Positions 16,570 to 25,460 of a stretch of DNA of 33,024 bases are shown here, in pieces. This stretch comes from Candidatus Paracaedibacteraceae bacterium (GTDB lineage Bacteria; Pseudomonadota; Alphaproteobacteria; UBA6184). The notes below the pieces were generated by a model. That model had not been told where the DNA came from, searched no databases, and saw nothing but the letters and a program-made list of their open reading frames with translations. Within the stretch, counting starts at the first letter, position 1. Each line of letters starts with the position of its first letter. Made by a program: the position numbers and the translations under genes. The stretch spans positions 1 to 33,024 of the forward strand of contig JACKLG010000005.1 of NCBI GenBank assembly GCA_024236035.1, written 5' to 3'.

Positions 16570-17376
16570 CTATTTTTTTATCTTGTTACTTTCTTGTTTT
16601 AAAATTAAAGTTTTTAATTCTTCAATTTGTGTTTTTAAGTCTTTTATTGTTGGGTCAGCACTCTGACTGTTATCTACAAATGTCATCGCATTTACAATGG
16701 CTCCCACAAAAATGTTTGTTAATCCATACGTAGATAATAAAATAAAAGAAATAAACACGACCCAAGCCCACGGATAAATTTCCATTATGGGACGCACAAC
16801 GCCAGCAGACCAGCTTTCCAAAGTCATAATCTGAAACAATGTATAAATTGACCTTCCTACATGTCCAAAAAATTCTGGAAATTGGCCCCCAAACATATGG
16901 GTACTAAATAAACCATAACTAAAAATTACCGATGATAAAATAAACGTTGAAACTCCCAATGTAGGTAAGGAATGTATAAATGTATGAACTACTCGATTAA
17001 TAACTGAATTATTAACAAAGGTATGAATATAAATAAACAATCTTAACAAGCGTAATATTTTTGCATGGGGTGTAATAAAAGTAACTACTAATATACCTAA
17101 ATCCATTAGGTTCCAAGGGTATTTAGAAAACTCCTTAGGCGCAACTAATACTTTTAATATCAACTCTAATACAAAAAATCCCAGAAAAATATCGTCAACT
17201 ACTAAATTTAATTTTTCATAAAAATCACTGTGAAATGGCGTCCCATAAAAACTTAACGACAACGCATAAAGCACAATTAACGCCATAAAAAAATGATGCA
17301 ACCACCCATACAATAAACTATGATGTAATTTTTGATGCCAAGGTTGATTTCTATCAGTATCATATGTTTTAAACAT
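16570..17376 (-). CDS. Bacterial voltage-gated sodium channel (NaChBac/BacNav family)
   Basis: A 268-residue six-transmembrane ion channel subunit that should work as a homotetramer in the inner membrane. The pore loop reads TLESWSAGVVRP (Thr185, Glu187, Ser188, Trp189), nearly the canonical BacNav selectivity filter LESWAS. S2 has Glu71 and S3 has WNLMD with Asp92, the usual counter-charges. S4 has basic residues every third position, Lys106, Arg109 and Arg112. The fourth expected gating arginine aligns with Ile115, so the sensor has one charge less than NavAb (alignment from memory). After S6 (FVGAIVNAM) the tail KDLKTQIEELKTLILKQ is the family's C-terminal coiled coil. AAGGA lies 7 nt before the ATG. 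It follows comM by 27 bp. Confidence 0.95.
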   Translation of the reverse strand: MFKTYDTDRNQPWHQKLHHSLLYGWLHHFFMALIVLYALSLSFYGTPFHSDFYEKLNLVVDDIFLGFFVLELILKVLVAPKEFSKYPWNLMDLGILVVTFITPHAKILRLLRLFIYIHTFVNNSVINRVVHTFIHSLPTLGVSTFILSSVIFSYGLFSTHMFGGQFPEFFGHVGRSIYTLFQIMTLESWSAGVVRPIMEIYPWAWVVFISFILLSTYGLTNIFVGAIVNAMTFVDNSQSADPTIKDLKTQIEELKTLILKQESNKIKK

Positions 17377-17403
17377 CTTTAGTTCCTTTTCTTATTGATT
17401 TTT

Positions 17404-18909
17404 TCATCCTATTAATCTATACGCAAGCGCTTCTGATAAATGGGCTTTGGTAATTTCATCAGAATCACTTAAATCCGCTATAGTCCTGGCCACTTTTAAT
17501 GTGCGAAACAATCCCCTTGCACTTAAACTCAATTTTTGAGCTGCTGCAAAGAAAAACGTTTCTACTTCTGGACTTATTGTGCAAACCTCTTCCATGTATT
17601 TTTGGGATAAATTGGCATTTAACCCTCCAGGTATACCTAATCTTTCAAAGCGGATACGTTGTCTTTCTCTTGCCTTCAAAATACGAGCTTTCACGCTTAT
17701 ACTACTTTCAGCAACAACTTTATCTCGAAAAACATCTAAATCCATCGAATTCATATACACTTTTAAATCAATACGATCCATTACTGGACCTGACACTTTT
17801 GACTGATACTCTTCAATACACTTCGGTGCCTTTGAACACGCCTTCTTTAAATCATCTCCGTAACCACATCGGCACGGATTCATGGCCGCTATAAACTGGA
17901 CATCTGCAGGATAAGTTGTATGGGCATTTGCTCTGGAAATAGTCACCGTCCCTGCCTCTAAGGGTTGTCTTAAGGCCTCCAATGTTGTGCGCTGAAACTC
18001 AGGCAATTCATCTAAAAATAATACACCTTTATGCGCAAGTGATATTTCTCCTGGCTTTGCTTTTAATCCTCCTCCCACTAAAGATGGCATTGAGGCAGAA
18101 TGATGAGGGGCTCTAAAAGGCCGCTCCTTTAATAAAGCACCATCATTTAATACCCCGGCTACGCTATGGATCATACTAACCTCTAATGCTTCCTGGGGTG
18201 TTAATTCCGGCAAAATTCCTGGTAAACACGAAGCAAGTAAAGACTTCCCTGCCCCAGGCGCACCTATCATTAATAAATTATGCCCCCCAGCTGCAGTCAC
18301 CTCTAATGCTCGCTTTGCTGTTTCTTGTCCTTTGACCAAACCTATATCCATAAACTCACTACTTCTCTGCTGCACCTCGGGCTTTGGAGAATCTAAAATA
18401 ATTTTACCTTGCAAAGCATTAATTAATTGAATCAATGTTAAAGGAGCTAAAACGCCTTGCATTCCTCCCCAACTTGCTTCAGGTCCATTTTTAAATGGGC
18501 AAATGATTTTTTTACCTTCGCCTGCCGCGAAAAATGCAGTTGGCAATACCCCATTAACCGGCAATAAATCTCCGCCTAATGACAATTCTCCAAGTGCAAC
18601 GTATGAATCAAATACCTCCGCTGGAATTACACCCAAGGCCATTAACACAGCAATGGCAATAGGTAAATCAAAGTGACTTCCTTCTTTTTGCATGTCTGCG
18701 GGGGATAAATTAACCGTAATACGCCTTGGCGGTAAACTTAAACCAATGGACATTAAGGCAGATCGTATCCGCTCACGCGATTCTGCAACAGTTTTATCCG
18801 CCAAACCTACAATACTAAATGCAGGCAAACCATTTGCAATTTGCACTTGAACCTCTACAGGAACTGCTTTAATTCCCTGAAAAGCAACTGTAATTATACG
18901 AGATAACAT
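17404..18909 (-). CDS. comM: YifB/ComM family Mg-chelatase-like AAA+ ATPase
   Basis: A hexameric AAA+ helicase which, in naturally competent bacteria, promotes branch migration during integration of transformed DNA. The order of domains is normal: N-terminal ChlI/Lon-like domain (about residues 20-140, with SRERIRSALMSIGLSLPPRR), central AAA+ core with Walker A GAPGAGKS (216-223) and Walker B VLFLDELPEF (Asp300, Glu301), and C-terminal Mg-chelatase helical domain (about 405-498). The pair CRCGYGD...C within the core (about residues 345-360) resembles the Cys cluster seen in the family. Length is normal at 501 aa. It is widely conserved, also in bacteria not known to be competent, so competence cannot be concluded from it. 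Confidence 0.95.
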   Translation of the reverse strand: MLSRIITVAFQGIKAVPVEVQVQIANGLPAFSIVGLADKTVAESRERIRSALMSIGLSLPPRRITVNLSPADMQKEGSHFDLPIAIAVLMALGVIPAEVFDSYVALGELSLGGDLLPVNGVLPTAFFAAGEGKKIICPFKNGPEASWGGMQGVLAPLTLIQLINALQGKIILDSPKPEVQQRSSEFMDIGLVKGQETAKRALEVTAAGGHNLLMIGAPGAGKSLLASCLPGILPELTPQEALEVSMIHSVAGVLNDGALLKERPFRAPHHSASMPSLVGGGLKAKPGEISLAHKGVLFLDELPEFQRTTLEALRQPLEAGTVTISRANAHTTYPADVQFIAAMNPCRCGYGDDLKKACSKAPKCIEEYQSKVSGPVMDRIDLKVYMNSMDLDVFRDKVVAESSISVKARILKARERQRIRFERLGIPGGLNANLSQKYMEEVCTISPEVETFFFAAAQKLSLSARGLFRTLKVARTIADLSDSDEITKAHLSEALAYRLIG

Positions 18910-19006
18910 CGTGTGTTTCTTTTTTACCTAACAAAATTAAATCATATTCTGCTTAATAATTATTAAAAATCAGCATTTATTTTTAATAAGAACACACAAT
19001 CAACTG

Positions 19007-20632
19007 TTATTTATATTGATTAATAAAGAAACGTTCCTCGTCTGTTAACATAGAATCTTCGATCAAATCATCCTCGTAAGGGACCCGGGTTAAAGTTTCA
19101 AAACATAAATACCCCTCATGTTGACTTTCTTTAACTACCATCATATTTTCAATGCGAATCCCATATTCCCCAGCCTTGTAATACCCCGGCTCATTTGAAA
19201 GCACCATACCTGGCTGTAATGGCGTAGAATTCATTCTAGGCGATATTCCTTGGGGGCCTTCATGAACACTTAAATAAGACCCAACACCATGACCTGTACC
19301 ATGTTCATAATTTAATCCATTTTGCCATAAATCGTATCTAGCCAATGCATCTAACTGGTGGCCTGTTGTACCTTTGGGAAACACAGCTCTGGCCAATCTT
19401 AAATGTCCTTTTAAAACTAAAGTATATGCCTTCCTTTGTTCTGCAGTAGGCTTCCCAATCACAAATGTTCGTGTAACATCCGTGGTTCCTTCTAAGTACT
19501 GCCCTCCAGAATCCACCAAGTATAAAGCATTTTTTTCAAACTTACGTTTTGTTTCACTTTCTGCCCGGTAATGGACAATGGCTCCATTTTCTGCAAAGCC
19601 AGAAATCGTTGGAAAGCTAGGCCCCTTATATTCTAAGCACTCCCTACGAAATGATTCTAATTTTTCAGCCGCTATAATTTCGTCCAAGACCTCAACTTCT
19701 TGTGTTTGCAGCCATTGCCTAAATTTACGCAACGCTTGACCATCCCATTCGTGTGCTTTCCGCATTCCTTCTATTTCTGCAGGGTTTTTTACTGCCTTCA
19801 TAAACGAAATGGGTGAAGGCTTAACAACACCTCTATTCCCTATCAGTTGTCTATCATAAGCACTGGCAGCAGGGTCTATTTGTACAGCTAAAGGCTTTAA
19901 TAAATAATTTTCTAAATCATTCAATGCATGAAAGTGTACATTACTCCCCAAATGCGCATGCACCTCTTCAGAAATTTCAATTGAATTAAAAAATACGTCC
20001 ACAGTACCATTTTTCCAAATCAATCCCCGCCCTAAACTAATGGGTGTAAATTCTAAATCTCCTCCCCGTAAATTTAATAACCAAGCTAAATCATGAGGGT
20101 CTTGTACATATAAGGCATCAGCATCCTCTGAAAACGCATCAATAACCCGTTTTAATTTTGACGTATGACTTTCCCCTGCATATTTCAAAATATGAGGCAC
20201 AATTATAGACTGCGGCGATTTAGGACAATTTTTCCATAACTCATCTATCGGATATGGATCAATATGTTGAATCTTTAAATTAGTTTCGTGTAATTTTCTT
20301 ACAAAACCCTGACTATGTAATTTTAAGTTTAAACCGATATTATCATCAGGATGTATTGCCTTTTCTAACCACTCAAAAAAATCAGACAAACTATAAATTT
20401 CAAAACCTTTTGCCTGTTTTTCAGCTTGCAACGTATACCGTCCATCCACAAAAAGATATGCTTCATTTTGTCCTATCACAGCCAACCCAGCAGACCCTGA
20501 AAAGCCTGTGGCCCATAACAACCGTTCATTACATTCCGGCACATATTCGCCTAAAAATTCATCTTCTCTCGGAACTAAAAGCCAACTAAGTTTGTTTTTT
20601 CTAAGATAATCCTGAATAACCAATAAATTCAT
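19007..20632 (-). CDS. pepP: Xaa-Pro aminopeptidase (aminopeptidase P family, M24B)
   Basis: A metallopeptidase removing N-terminal residues that precede proline. The N-terminal creatinase-like domains run to about residue 280 and the C-terminal pita-bread catalytic domain to 541. All five metal ligands are visible: Asp374 (VDSGGQY), Asp385 (TTDVTRTF), His448 (HGTGHGVG), Glu481 (NEPGYY) and Glu495 (RIENMM). The long form with three domains resembles the eukaryotic-like and alphaproteobacterial APP1 group. It starts only 9 bp after the exported EEP gene and is probably cotranscribed with the tssFG unit; a functional link is not evident. A GGAA site lies about 6 nt upstream of the ATG. No signal peptide is present. 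Confidence 0.95.
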   Translation of the reverse strand: MNLLVIQDYLRKNKLSWLLVPREDEFLGEYVPECNERLLWATGFSGSAGLAVIGQNEAYLFVDGRYTLQAEKQAKGFEIYSLSDFFEWLEKAIHPDDNIGLNLKLHSQGFVRKLHETNLKIQHIDPYPIDELWKNCPKSPQSIIVPHILKYAGESHTSKLKRVIDAFSEDADALYVQDPHDLAWLLNLRGGDLEFTPISLGRGLIWKNGTVDVFFNSIEISEEVHAHLGSNVHFHALNDLENYLLKPLAVQIDPAASAYDRQLIGNRGVVKPSPISFMKAVKNPAEIEGMRKAHEWDGQALRKFRQWLQTQEVEVLDEIIAAEKLESFRRECLEYKGPSFPTISGFAENGAIVHYRAESETKRKFEKNALYLVDSGGQYLEGTTDVTRTFVIGKPTAEQRKAYTLVLKGHLRLARAVFPKGTTGHQLDALARYDLWQNGLNYEHGTGHGVGSYLSVHEGPQGISPRMNSTPLQPGMVLSNEPGYYKAGEYGIRIENMMVVKESQHEGYLCFETLTRVPYEDDLIEDSMLTDEERFFINQYK

Positions 20633-20641
20633 ACTATTCCA

Positions 20642-21622
20642 TTAAGGTTGTATTTCTATAAAACCATCTGTAACTTTTACAGCTTGACCTGTTTGATTTA
20701 ACGTATATGAACGTCCAACAGGGTGTATTGTGATCTTTGAATCAGACACTGTATATAACCTTAAATCATAATTAAAATCGCCAGTAATAATTACCGCTGG
20801 GGCAGGCGATTTAGCCCCCTTAGCATATCCAATCAGCGATTTCATTAAATTATCAAAGTGTTCTGATTTTTTATCTGTATCTGGATACCATTTTAAGTGG
20901 ACATTCACTACGGCAATTTCCCGTCTTTTGCCAGATCTCTCCTTAAAGTAAACTTTTAACACTCTATCATCTTGTACATTTACTTCATCTCTAAATTGGT
21001 AAGATGCAGCAGTTCCAGCACTGTATCTCCCGCCATTTTTATCGGAAGATGGCCTTACATATTGATACTTATCTTTTTTATACAAAATTATTTGACCAAA
21101 TGATTCAGTGCCTGTTTTTTTACAGTATTCTACACCTACGTTCAGGTCACTCAATGCACGTTGAATTTCAACAATAAAATCAAATCCATTTTGCGAAATT
21201 TCCTGTAAACATACAATTGCATCAGGCGTATCTTTAAAAAGTTTACGAATAATCTGTACCTGAGGCTGGAACCTAGAAGTTCGATAAGTATTTACATCAG
21301 ATTCTCTTCCCGAAGAGAAACCATTCAAAGCACCATATGCCCATAAATTCCAAGTATAAACAGGTATATCTCCTTGAAATAAATGTCCTTCCAACGTATG
21401 GTCACTAATTTGTTCCCTTACTATCTTATCATTATCTATTACAGCTAATAATGGTAATTGAATAGAAGCTTCTTCATTATAAATAGGAACGGATATTTTC
21501 ATTTTATTCGATGCAGGCGCACTAATTGTATAAACATATATATCATCTATCGTGATTGCCCTTGCCTCCAAAGGACTAAAAAAACAATTAAAAATTAAGC
21601 AGATATTTAGTTGCTTACCCAC
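20642..21622 (-). CDS. Exported endonuclease/exonuclease/phosphatase (DNase I-like) fold protein
   Basis: A protein of the EEP superfamily (DNase I, AP endonuclease, inositol phosphatase, sphingomyelinase). Motifs seen, numbered from the GTG start: WNLWA (about 91), VCLQEIS with metal-binding Glu141, VVNVHLKW with His242 and ITGDFNYD with Asp282 and Asn284. The usual C-terminal S/T-D-H ending reads VTDGF, so the last catalytic His is not obvious. The frame opens at TTG 21646, but GTG 21622 has AGGA 7 nt upstream and yields a short signal peptide (VGKQLNICLIFNCFF...EARA), so export is likely. A beta-rich stretch of about 60 residues precedes the catalytic fold. It lies between tssG and pepP in one operon. 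Substrate and role are unknown; a secreted nuclease or lipid phosphodiesterase is possible. Confidence 0.78.
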   Translation of the reverse strand: MGKQLNICLIFNCFFSPLEARAITIDDIYVYTISAPASNKMKISVPIYNEEASIQLPLLAVIDNDKIVREQISDHTLEGHLFQGDIPVYTWNLWAYGALNGFSSGRESDVNTYRTSRFQPQVQIIRKLFKDTPDAIVCLQEISQNGFDFIVEIQRALSDLNVGVEYCKKTGTESFGQIILYKKDKYQYVRPSSDKNGGRYSAGTAASYQFRDEVNVQDDRVLKVYFKERSGKRREIAVVNVHLKWYPDTDKKSEHFDNLMKSLIGYAKGAKSPAPAVIITGDFNYDLRLYTVSDSKITIHPVGRSYTLNQTGQAVKVTDGFIEIQP

Positions 21623-21658
21623 AATATATTTTCCTATTAAAAACAAGAAAATTATATT

Positions 21659-22675
21659 CTAAGCCGCATTAATTGTCACCTGGTAATCCACGGGTGACTC
21701 CCCTAATACCGCAGTCCACCCTAAACGATTTTCTCTTGGCTGATTATCAAATCCTAACGCTATTAAATTTTCGTTCTCCTTTAAGGACATCTTTAATTGA
21801 AATGTTAATTCAAGTGGCGCATAAAATTTGATCATATCGCACATCTCATTGTACGCAGCTCCGGTCGGTATAAATTGATGAAATTCTTCAGAAGTCAAAG
21901 GGCCAACTTTTACCACAAAATGATGACCAGCTTGCCAAAATCGCTTACCTAAAAAAGTTGCCCGCCCCAGGCGATGGTTTCGCCCTCTTCTCTTCCCAAT
22001 AAAACTCCGTTGACGTCGGTTAATGTTAGTCCAAGACCCAATAAACTGTTCTATTTCCACAGGAACATTAAAATAATCTGATAAAATTTGCTCTAACCCT
22101 GCTGCAGATCTTGGGCGTTGCCATAATATTCCAGCATATTGCATCAATGAAGCCGTAGAAGCCGCCAAGTACTTTTCATGCTTAGAGTCAAGCCCCGCAA
22201 CTGCACATAACATATGTCCTGTGGGCGTTTGAATACTATTTTTAGGTGACAATACAAATGAATATTTAGCTGCAACTTTGTAATAAATACTTAACAATCG
22301 ATGATTAAAAATATCTATAAAATCCCGAAGCGCATAATCACCTTCGCGTATTTTTTCAATTACCTTTTCTGATAAAGGCGCAGGCATCGCACCATGCGGA
22401 CCTGCAAGATTTAAAAAATTCACCTCAACTACAGGCTTCGTACCATCTATATGAATTTTATAAATATCACTTCCAGGCAAACTATATGTATATCGCCCAC
22501 TAAATGTAATTGGATCCTCAGATGGATTTAACGTACTTCCAATATTTTCACCATTAGGTAACAGCTTTTGAAATAAGCGCACTGCTTGAAAAAAGCTAAA
22601 TTCATAAGGGTGGTCAAAAAGGCGTTTAACTACAGAAGTTGTTGACGCCCGCTTAATGGTATCCATTCTTTCCAT
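21659..22675 (-). CDS. tssG: Type VI secretion system baseplate subunit TssG
   Basis: A baseplate wedge protein of the type VI secretion apparatus (ImpH/VasB family). The N-terminal signature PYEFSFFQAVRLFQKLLP is diagnostic, followed by DPITFSGRYTYSLPG and the family's conserved NLAGPHGAMPAPLSEKVIE. The C-terminal half shows FFxCVP-like GATFLGKRFWQAGHHFVVKVGP. Length (338 aa) is normal. The ATG at 22675 lies inside the end of tssF (46-nt overlap) and a second ATG at 22666 is also possible; a GGTGAGG stretch precedes both. TssG binds two TssF copies in the baseplate, and this pair order is standard. Confidence 0.94.
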   Translation of the reverse strand: MERMDTIKRASTTSVVKRLFDHPYEFSFFQAVRLFQKLLPNGENIGSTLNPSEDPITFSGRYTYSLPGSDIYKIHIDGTKPVVEVNFLNLAGPHGAMPAPLSEKVIEKIREGDYALRDFIDIFNHRLLSIYYKVAAKYSFVLSPKNSIQTPTGHMLCAVAGLDSKHEKYLAASTASLMQYAGILWQRPRSAAGLEQILSDYFNVPVEIEQFIGSWTNINRRQRSFIGKRRGRNHRLGRATFLGKRFWQAGHHFVVKVGPLTSEEFHQFIPTGAAYNEMCDMIKFYAPLELTFQLKMSLKENENLIALGFDNQPRENRLGWTAVLGESPVDYQVTINAA

Positions 22676-24414
22676 ACCTCACCTGTATGTTTCCATTTTA
22701 ATTTTAACTCTACAAACGAATTGATTGATGTATATAAAGCTAAAAATTGTCTTAGCATTGCTCCAAATATTAACGGGCTATGACCCTCAAAATTACGTTC
22801 ATCTAACGTCAGCACCAACTCAATACCTTGAACAAACCCTCGCCAAGCATCTGTAGTTAATCTTCGAGTTACTAAATTTTGCTCAACGTCTATAATTCCA
22901 TCAATCAGAACATTATCGTCATCACTCGCATACAATCTTAATAAATTTTTTAAACCTTCCCCACCTAAAGAGGTTAATGATAGATGGTTTAAATTTAAAT
23001 GCGCAATTAAGTTCCAGTAAGATTCATCTTGTTCAGCCACCATTTTTTGCTCAGTCGGATGCATAATAATTTTCATCTCTTTTACTGGCAAATCTACGGT
23101 AGAATTCAACTGACTTCCAACCGGAATATCAGAAGCCATTTGTCTATTTGTACATATGGTCTCAGCATATACCGTGGCTTCACTTAAAACTTTTGGGTCA
23201 AAATTTTTATCAACAAACGATAAGTAAACATCAAAACCACCAAACCGCGAACTTTCTCTCTCCATATGCCACGTCAATTTTGATTGTTCTTTTTTATTCC
23301 ATTGCTTACTTGAAAAATACGGGGGAATAACCTCCACTTCTCCAGTTTGATCATCAATGACTACTACACTTTTAATGGTGTGTATTTCTGTATTTGCTTC
23401 ACGTCTTACATCAGGCGTAAGTTTATATTTTATGGCTGTATGATCCAGCTTTAATGGTTCAGTAGACTTTTCAAATAAGTTTACAATCGGAACCACTCCT
23501 AAACAAATATTTTGTGGTAAAACCTCCCGTATTCTGTCATTCGACAACGGCAAGACGATTTCACACACATTATTTGTTCGACTAAAATCAACATCCCATA
23601 TACTTAAATAATGAAATTTCTTGGGAAATGTAAAATAATCCATCAACACCCCATATGCAGGATGCGAATTCCCAGGCATTGGAAATAACCGCTGATTAGA
23701 ATCAAAGCCCATAGTATTAAACCTTGCTCCCCCCATAAATCTGGCTTTATCAGCATCATTTTCTATCAGGTAAATATTGGACGCATTTGTCATTACCGCA
23801 TCATATACTTTATGCGTAAATGAACGTTCTCCATGTAAAAAGAAATCTAAATGTTTTATTTTTAATTTATTAAAAGGGACACCATGACTTCTAAGCCTAA
23901 TTCCCAACCCTTTTCTAGTTGGATGCCCCAGCAAAGAAACCCCAACATCTTCTAAATCCACAATTCTTACTTCTTCAACCGTAATTGGCCACAAATGTGT
24001 TTCATAACACGTTTTAAAAAAACACGTATTCCCTTCTATATCATTTACAAATAACGATGTATCTTTAGGTACAAGATATCCTTCGGGAGAATTAATCTTA
24101 TTTACATCTGCTTCTAATTTAACAACAGACACAGAAGGAACCGGCGTCACTAAATGGGGGTACAAACTTCCCAAAACCTGTTGCGTATATTCTGGGAATT
24201 TTTTTTGAATATCTTTTTGCATTTTGGCGGTTAAAAAAGCCACCGATTCTATCAGGCGTTCCACGTGCGGATCTGTTGATCCATCGATACCCAACTCCAA
24301 ATACCCCGCAACCTTAGGATAACGCTCAGCAAATTCACTACCTTTATTACGTAAGTATGCTAACTCTTGATGGAAATATTTTAATAATTCATCTATTTTA
24401 TCCACCGTAACCAT
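22630..24414 (-). CDS. tssF: Type VI secretion system baseplate subunit TssF
   Basis: The larger baseplate wedge protein (ImpG/VasA family) of the type VI secretion system. The N-terminus LLKYFHQELAYLRNKGSEFA followed by ERYPKVAGYLEL and DPHVERLIESVAFLTAKM is the classical TssF signature, and the whole expected length is present (594 aa). A GTG at 24423 opens the frame three codons earlier, but ATG 24414 has AAGGTG at about 6 nt and is preferred. It begins the operon tssF-tssG-EEP-pepP. The promoter must lie in the 75 bp between this start and the upstream terminator. No other T6SS gene (tssB, C, E, H, J, K, L, M, hcp, vgrG) lies in the window, so the rest must be elsewhere if the system works. 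Confidence 0.95.
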   Translation of the reverse strand: MVTVDKIDELLKYFHQELAYLRNKGSEFAERYPKVAGYLELGIDGSTDPHVERLIESVAFLTAKMQKDIQKKFPEYTQQVLGSLYPHLVTPVPSVSVVKLEADVNKINSPEGYLVPKDTSLFVNDIEGNTCFFKTCYETHLWPITVEEVRIVDLEDVGVSLLGHPTRKGLGIRLRSHGVPFNKLKIKHLDFFLHGERSFTHKVYDAVMTNASNIYLIENDADKARFMGGARFNTMGFDSNQRLFPMPGNSHPAYGVLMDYFTFPKKFHYLSIWDVDFSRTNNVCEIVLPLSNDRIREVLPQNICLGVVPIVNLFEKSTEPLKLDHTAIKYKLTPDVRREANTEIHTIKSVVVIDDQTGEVEVIPPYFSSKQWNKKEQSKLTWHMERESSRFGGFDVYLSFVDKNFDPKVLSEATVYAETICTNRQMASDIPVGSQLNSTVDLPVKEMKIIMHPTEQKMVAEQDESYWNLIAHLNLNHLSLTSLGGEGLKNLLRLYASDDDNVLIDGIIDVEQNLVTRRLTTDAWRGFVQGIELVLTLDERNFEGHSPLIFGAMLRQFLALYTSINSFVELKLKWKHTGEVWKEWIPLSGRQQLL

Positions 24415-24489
24415 AATACTCACCTTTTTAACACCATGATCAGTATGAAAGAATAAATATTAAAAAATGGTTAACCAAAAGACATCGCA

Positions 24490-24522
24490 TAAAAAAATAA
24501 GGGAAGATAGAAATCTTCCCTT
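24490..24522 (-). terminator. Rho-independent terminator downstream of the DUF2608 gene
   Basis: A perfect 10-bp stem (AAGGGAAGAT at 24499-24508 with ATCTTCCCTT at 24513-24522) with a 4-nt loop. In the minus direction it is followed by a seven-T run (24497-24491). It lies 32 nt after the stop of the DUF2608 gene and separates it from tssF. Confidence 0.88.
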
Positions 24523-24554
24523 GTATGATAAAAAATTTCAAAATAACTTATTTT

Positions 24555-25385
24555 TTACAGATAAACCAGATAAGGCCAAATTAATCCTTTTACGTGTGTT
24601 TTAAATGGTTTTAATTTTGGAAAAGTTTCTATAAACTGATTAATATCAATTCGATATTTAATAAGGCTTTTGTTAATTCGGGTTAATTTCTCCCCCACAT
24701 CTTTACTTTCAGATAAGTCTGCCTGTAATTTTTTTAAATAATCATATACATATCTATAATAATATTTTTCTAAATATCCAGTCGCAATAAAAGAATACAA
24801 CCTTAATTCCATTTCTCGGGCTACTTCTTCTATATTTTCTACAAAAGGCGGAAAATTATCTATAAATACTGCAAAATCATATCTTTTTTTAGAATCTTCC
24901 ATAAACTTTCGTAATTTTTCTCCTTTTGCAGTTTTTACGTCTCCAGACATCTCACACGAAATAATGCCATCAAATAAAGTGTCAGAAAGGCCAATCTCCT
25001 TTAATGCATCACGTATAACCGTTTCTCGATTATACGTCACAATATATACCTCATGATCTCGCCCTTTTATATTTTCTACTAAAAGCTCTATATCGTCATA
25101 TAAACGAACCCGAACTACTTTACCGCCATCACGCACGTCATATGTAAATAAAACCTCGTCAGCGTCAAATAAAAAAACACCAGCTCCTTCACGTGTGATA
25201 TGTTTTCTTACAGCACTAACATCCTCAACTTCTTCTCTAAAAACTAGGGCGCTTGAACGTTCATACGCACCATCGCCCCCACAGCCTTCTTCTTTCAAAA
25301 GGCTCTGCTGATCAGCTGCATTTAAGGGAAGGTTGAAATATGATAAGGATACTAAACTTAGCAATAATAAATATAATCTCTTCAT
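24555..25385 (-). CDS. Exported DUF2608/HAD-like phosphatase family protein
   Basis: A 276-residue protein with a cleavable signal peptide (MKRLYLLLLSLVSLSYFNLP, processed near LNA-AD) and a HAD-like core. HAD motif I reads FLFDADEVLF (Asp74, Asp76), motif II is VTYN (Thr117), candidate motif III lysines lie in KTAKGEKL (about 151-157), and motif IV is FIDNFPP (Asp176). This layout fits DUF2608, a family recalled from Legionella, Rickettsiales and related intracellular bacteria; the function is unknown. The frame opens at TTG 25397, but ATG 25385 has GGAG 6 nt upstream, so I choose it. A TATAAT (minus strand, 25420-25415) lies 30 nt upstream. The last 80 residues are helical and Lys-rich. It is a single-gene unit. 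Confidence 0.78.
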   Translation of the reverse strand: MKRLYLLLLSLVSLSYFNLPLNAADQQSLLKEEGCGGDGAYERSSALVFREEVEDVSAVRKHITREGAGVFLFDADEVLFTYDVRDGGKVVRVRLYDDIELLVENIKGRDHEVYIVTYNRETVIRDALKEIGLSDTLFDGIISCEMSGDVKTAKGEKLRKFMEDSKKRYDFAVFIDNFPPFVENIEEVAREMELRLYSFIATGYLEKYYYRYVYDYLKKLQADLSESKDVGEKLTRINKSLIKYRIDINQFIETFPKLKPFKTHVKGLIWPYLVYL

Positions 25386-25460
25386 GAAAAACTCCAAATA
25401 CTATTTATGCTCCAATTATAGAGTTATATTTAAAGAATTTTTTATGCAAGTAAAACTATC

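Noticed and set aside
17499..17894. 131-codon plus-strand open frame
   Set aside because: It lies antisense to well-conserved comM, its product has no recognisable features, and no ribosome binding site precedes it.
17404..18909. Natural competence inferred from comM
   Set aside because: YifB/ComM proteins are kept in many bacteria not known to be competent, and no other competence gene is present in the window.
18962..18987. 9-bp inverted repeat (ATTAAAAAT with ATTTTTAAT) 20 bp after pepP as a terminator
   Set aside because: The stem has only A-T pairs and there is no proper T-run after it, so stable termination is doubtful; such repeats arise by chance in AT-rich spacers.
20642..21646. 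TTG at 21646 as the start of the EEP protein
   Set aside because: The GTG at 21622 has AGGA at a good 7-nt distance, while the TTG has no ribosome binding site; the shorter form also has a better signal peptide.
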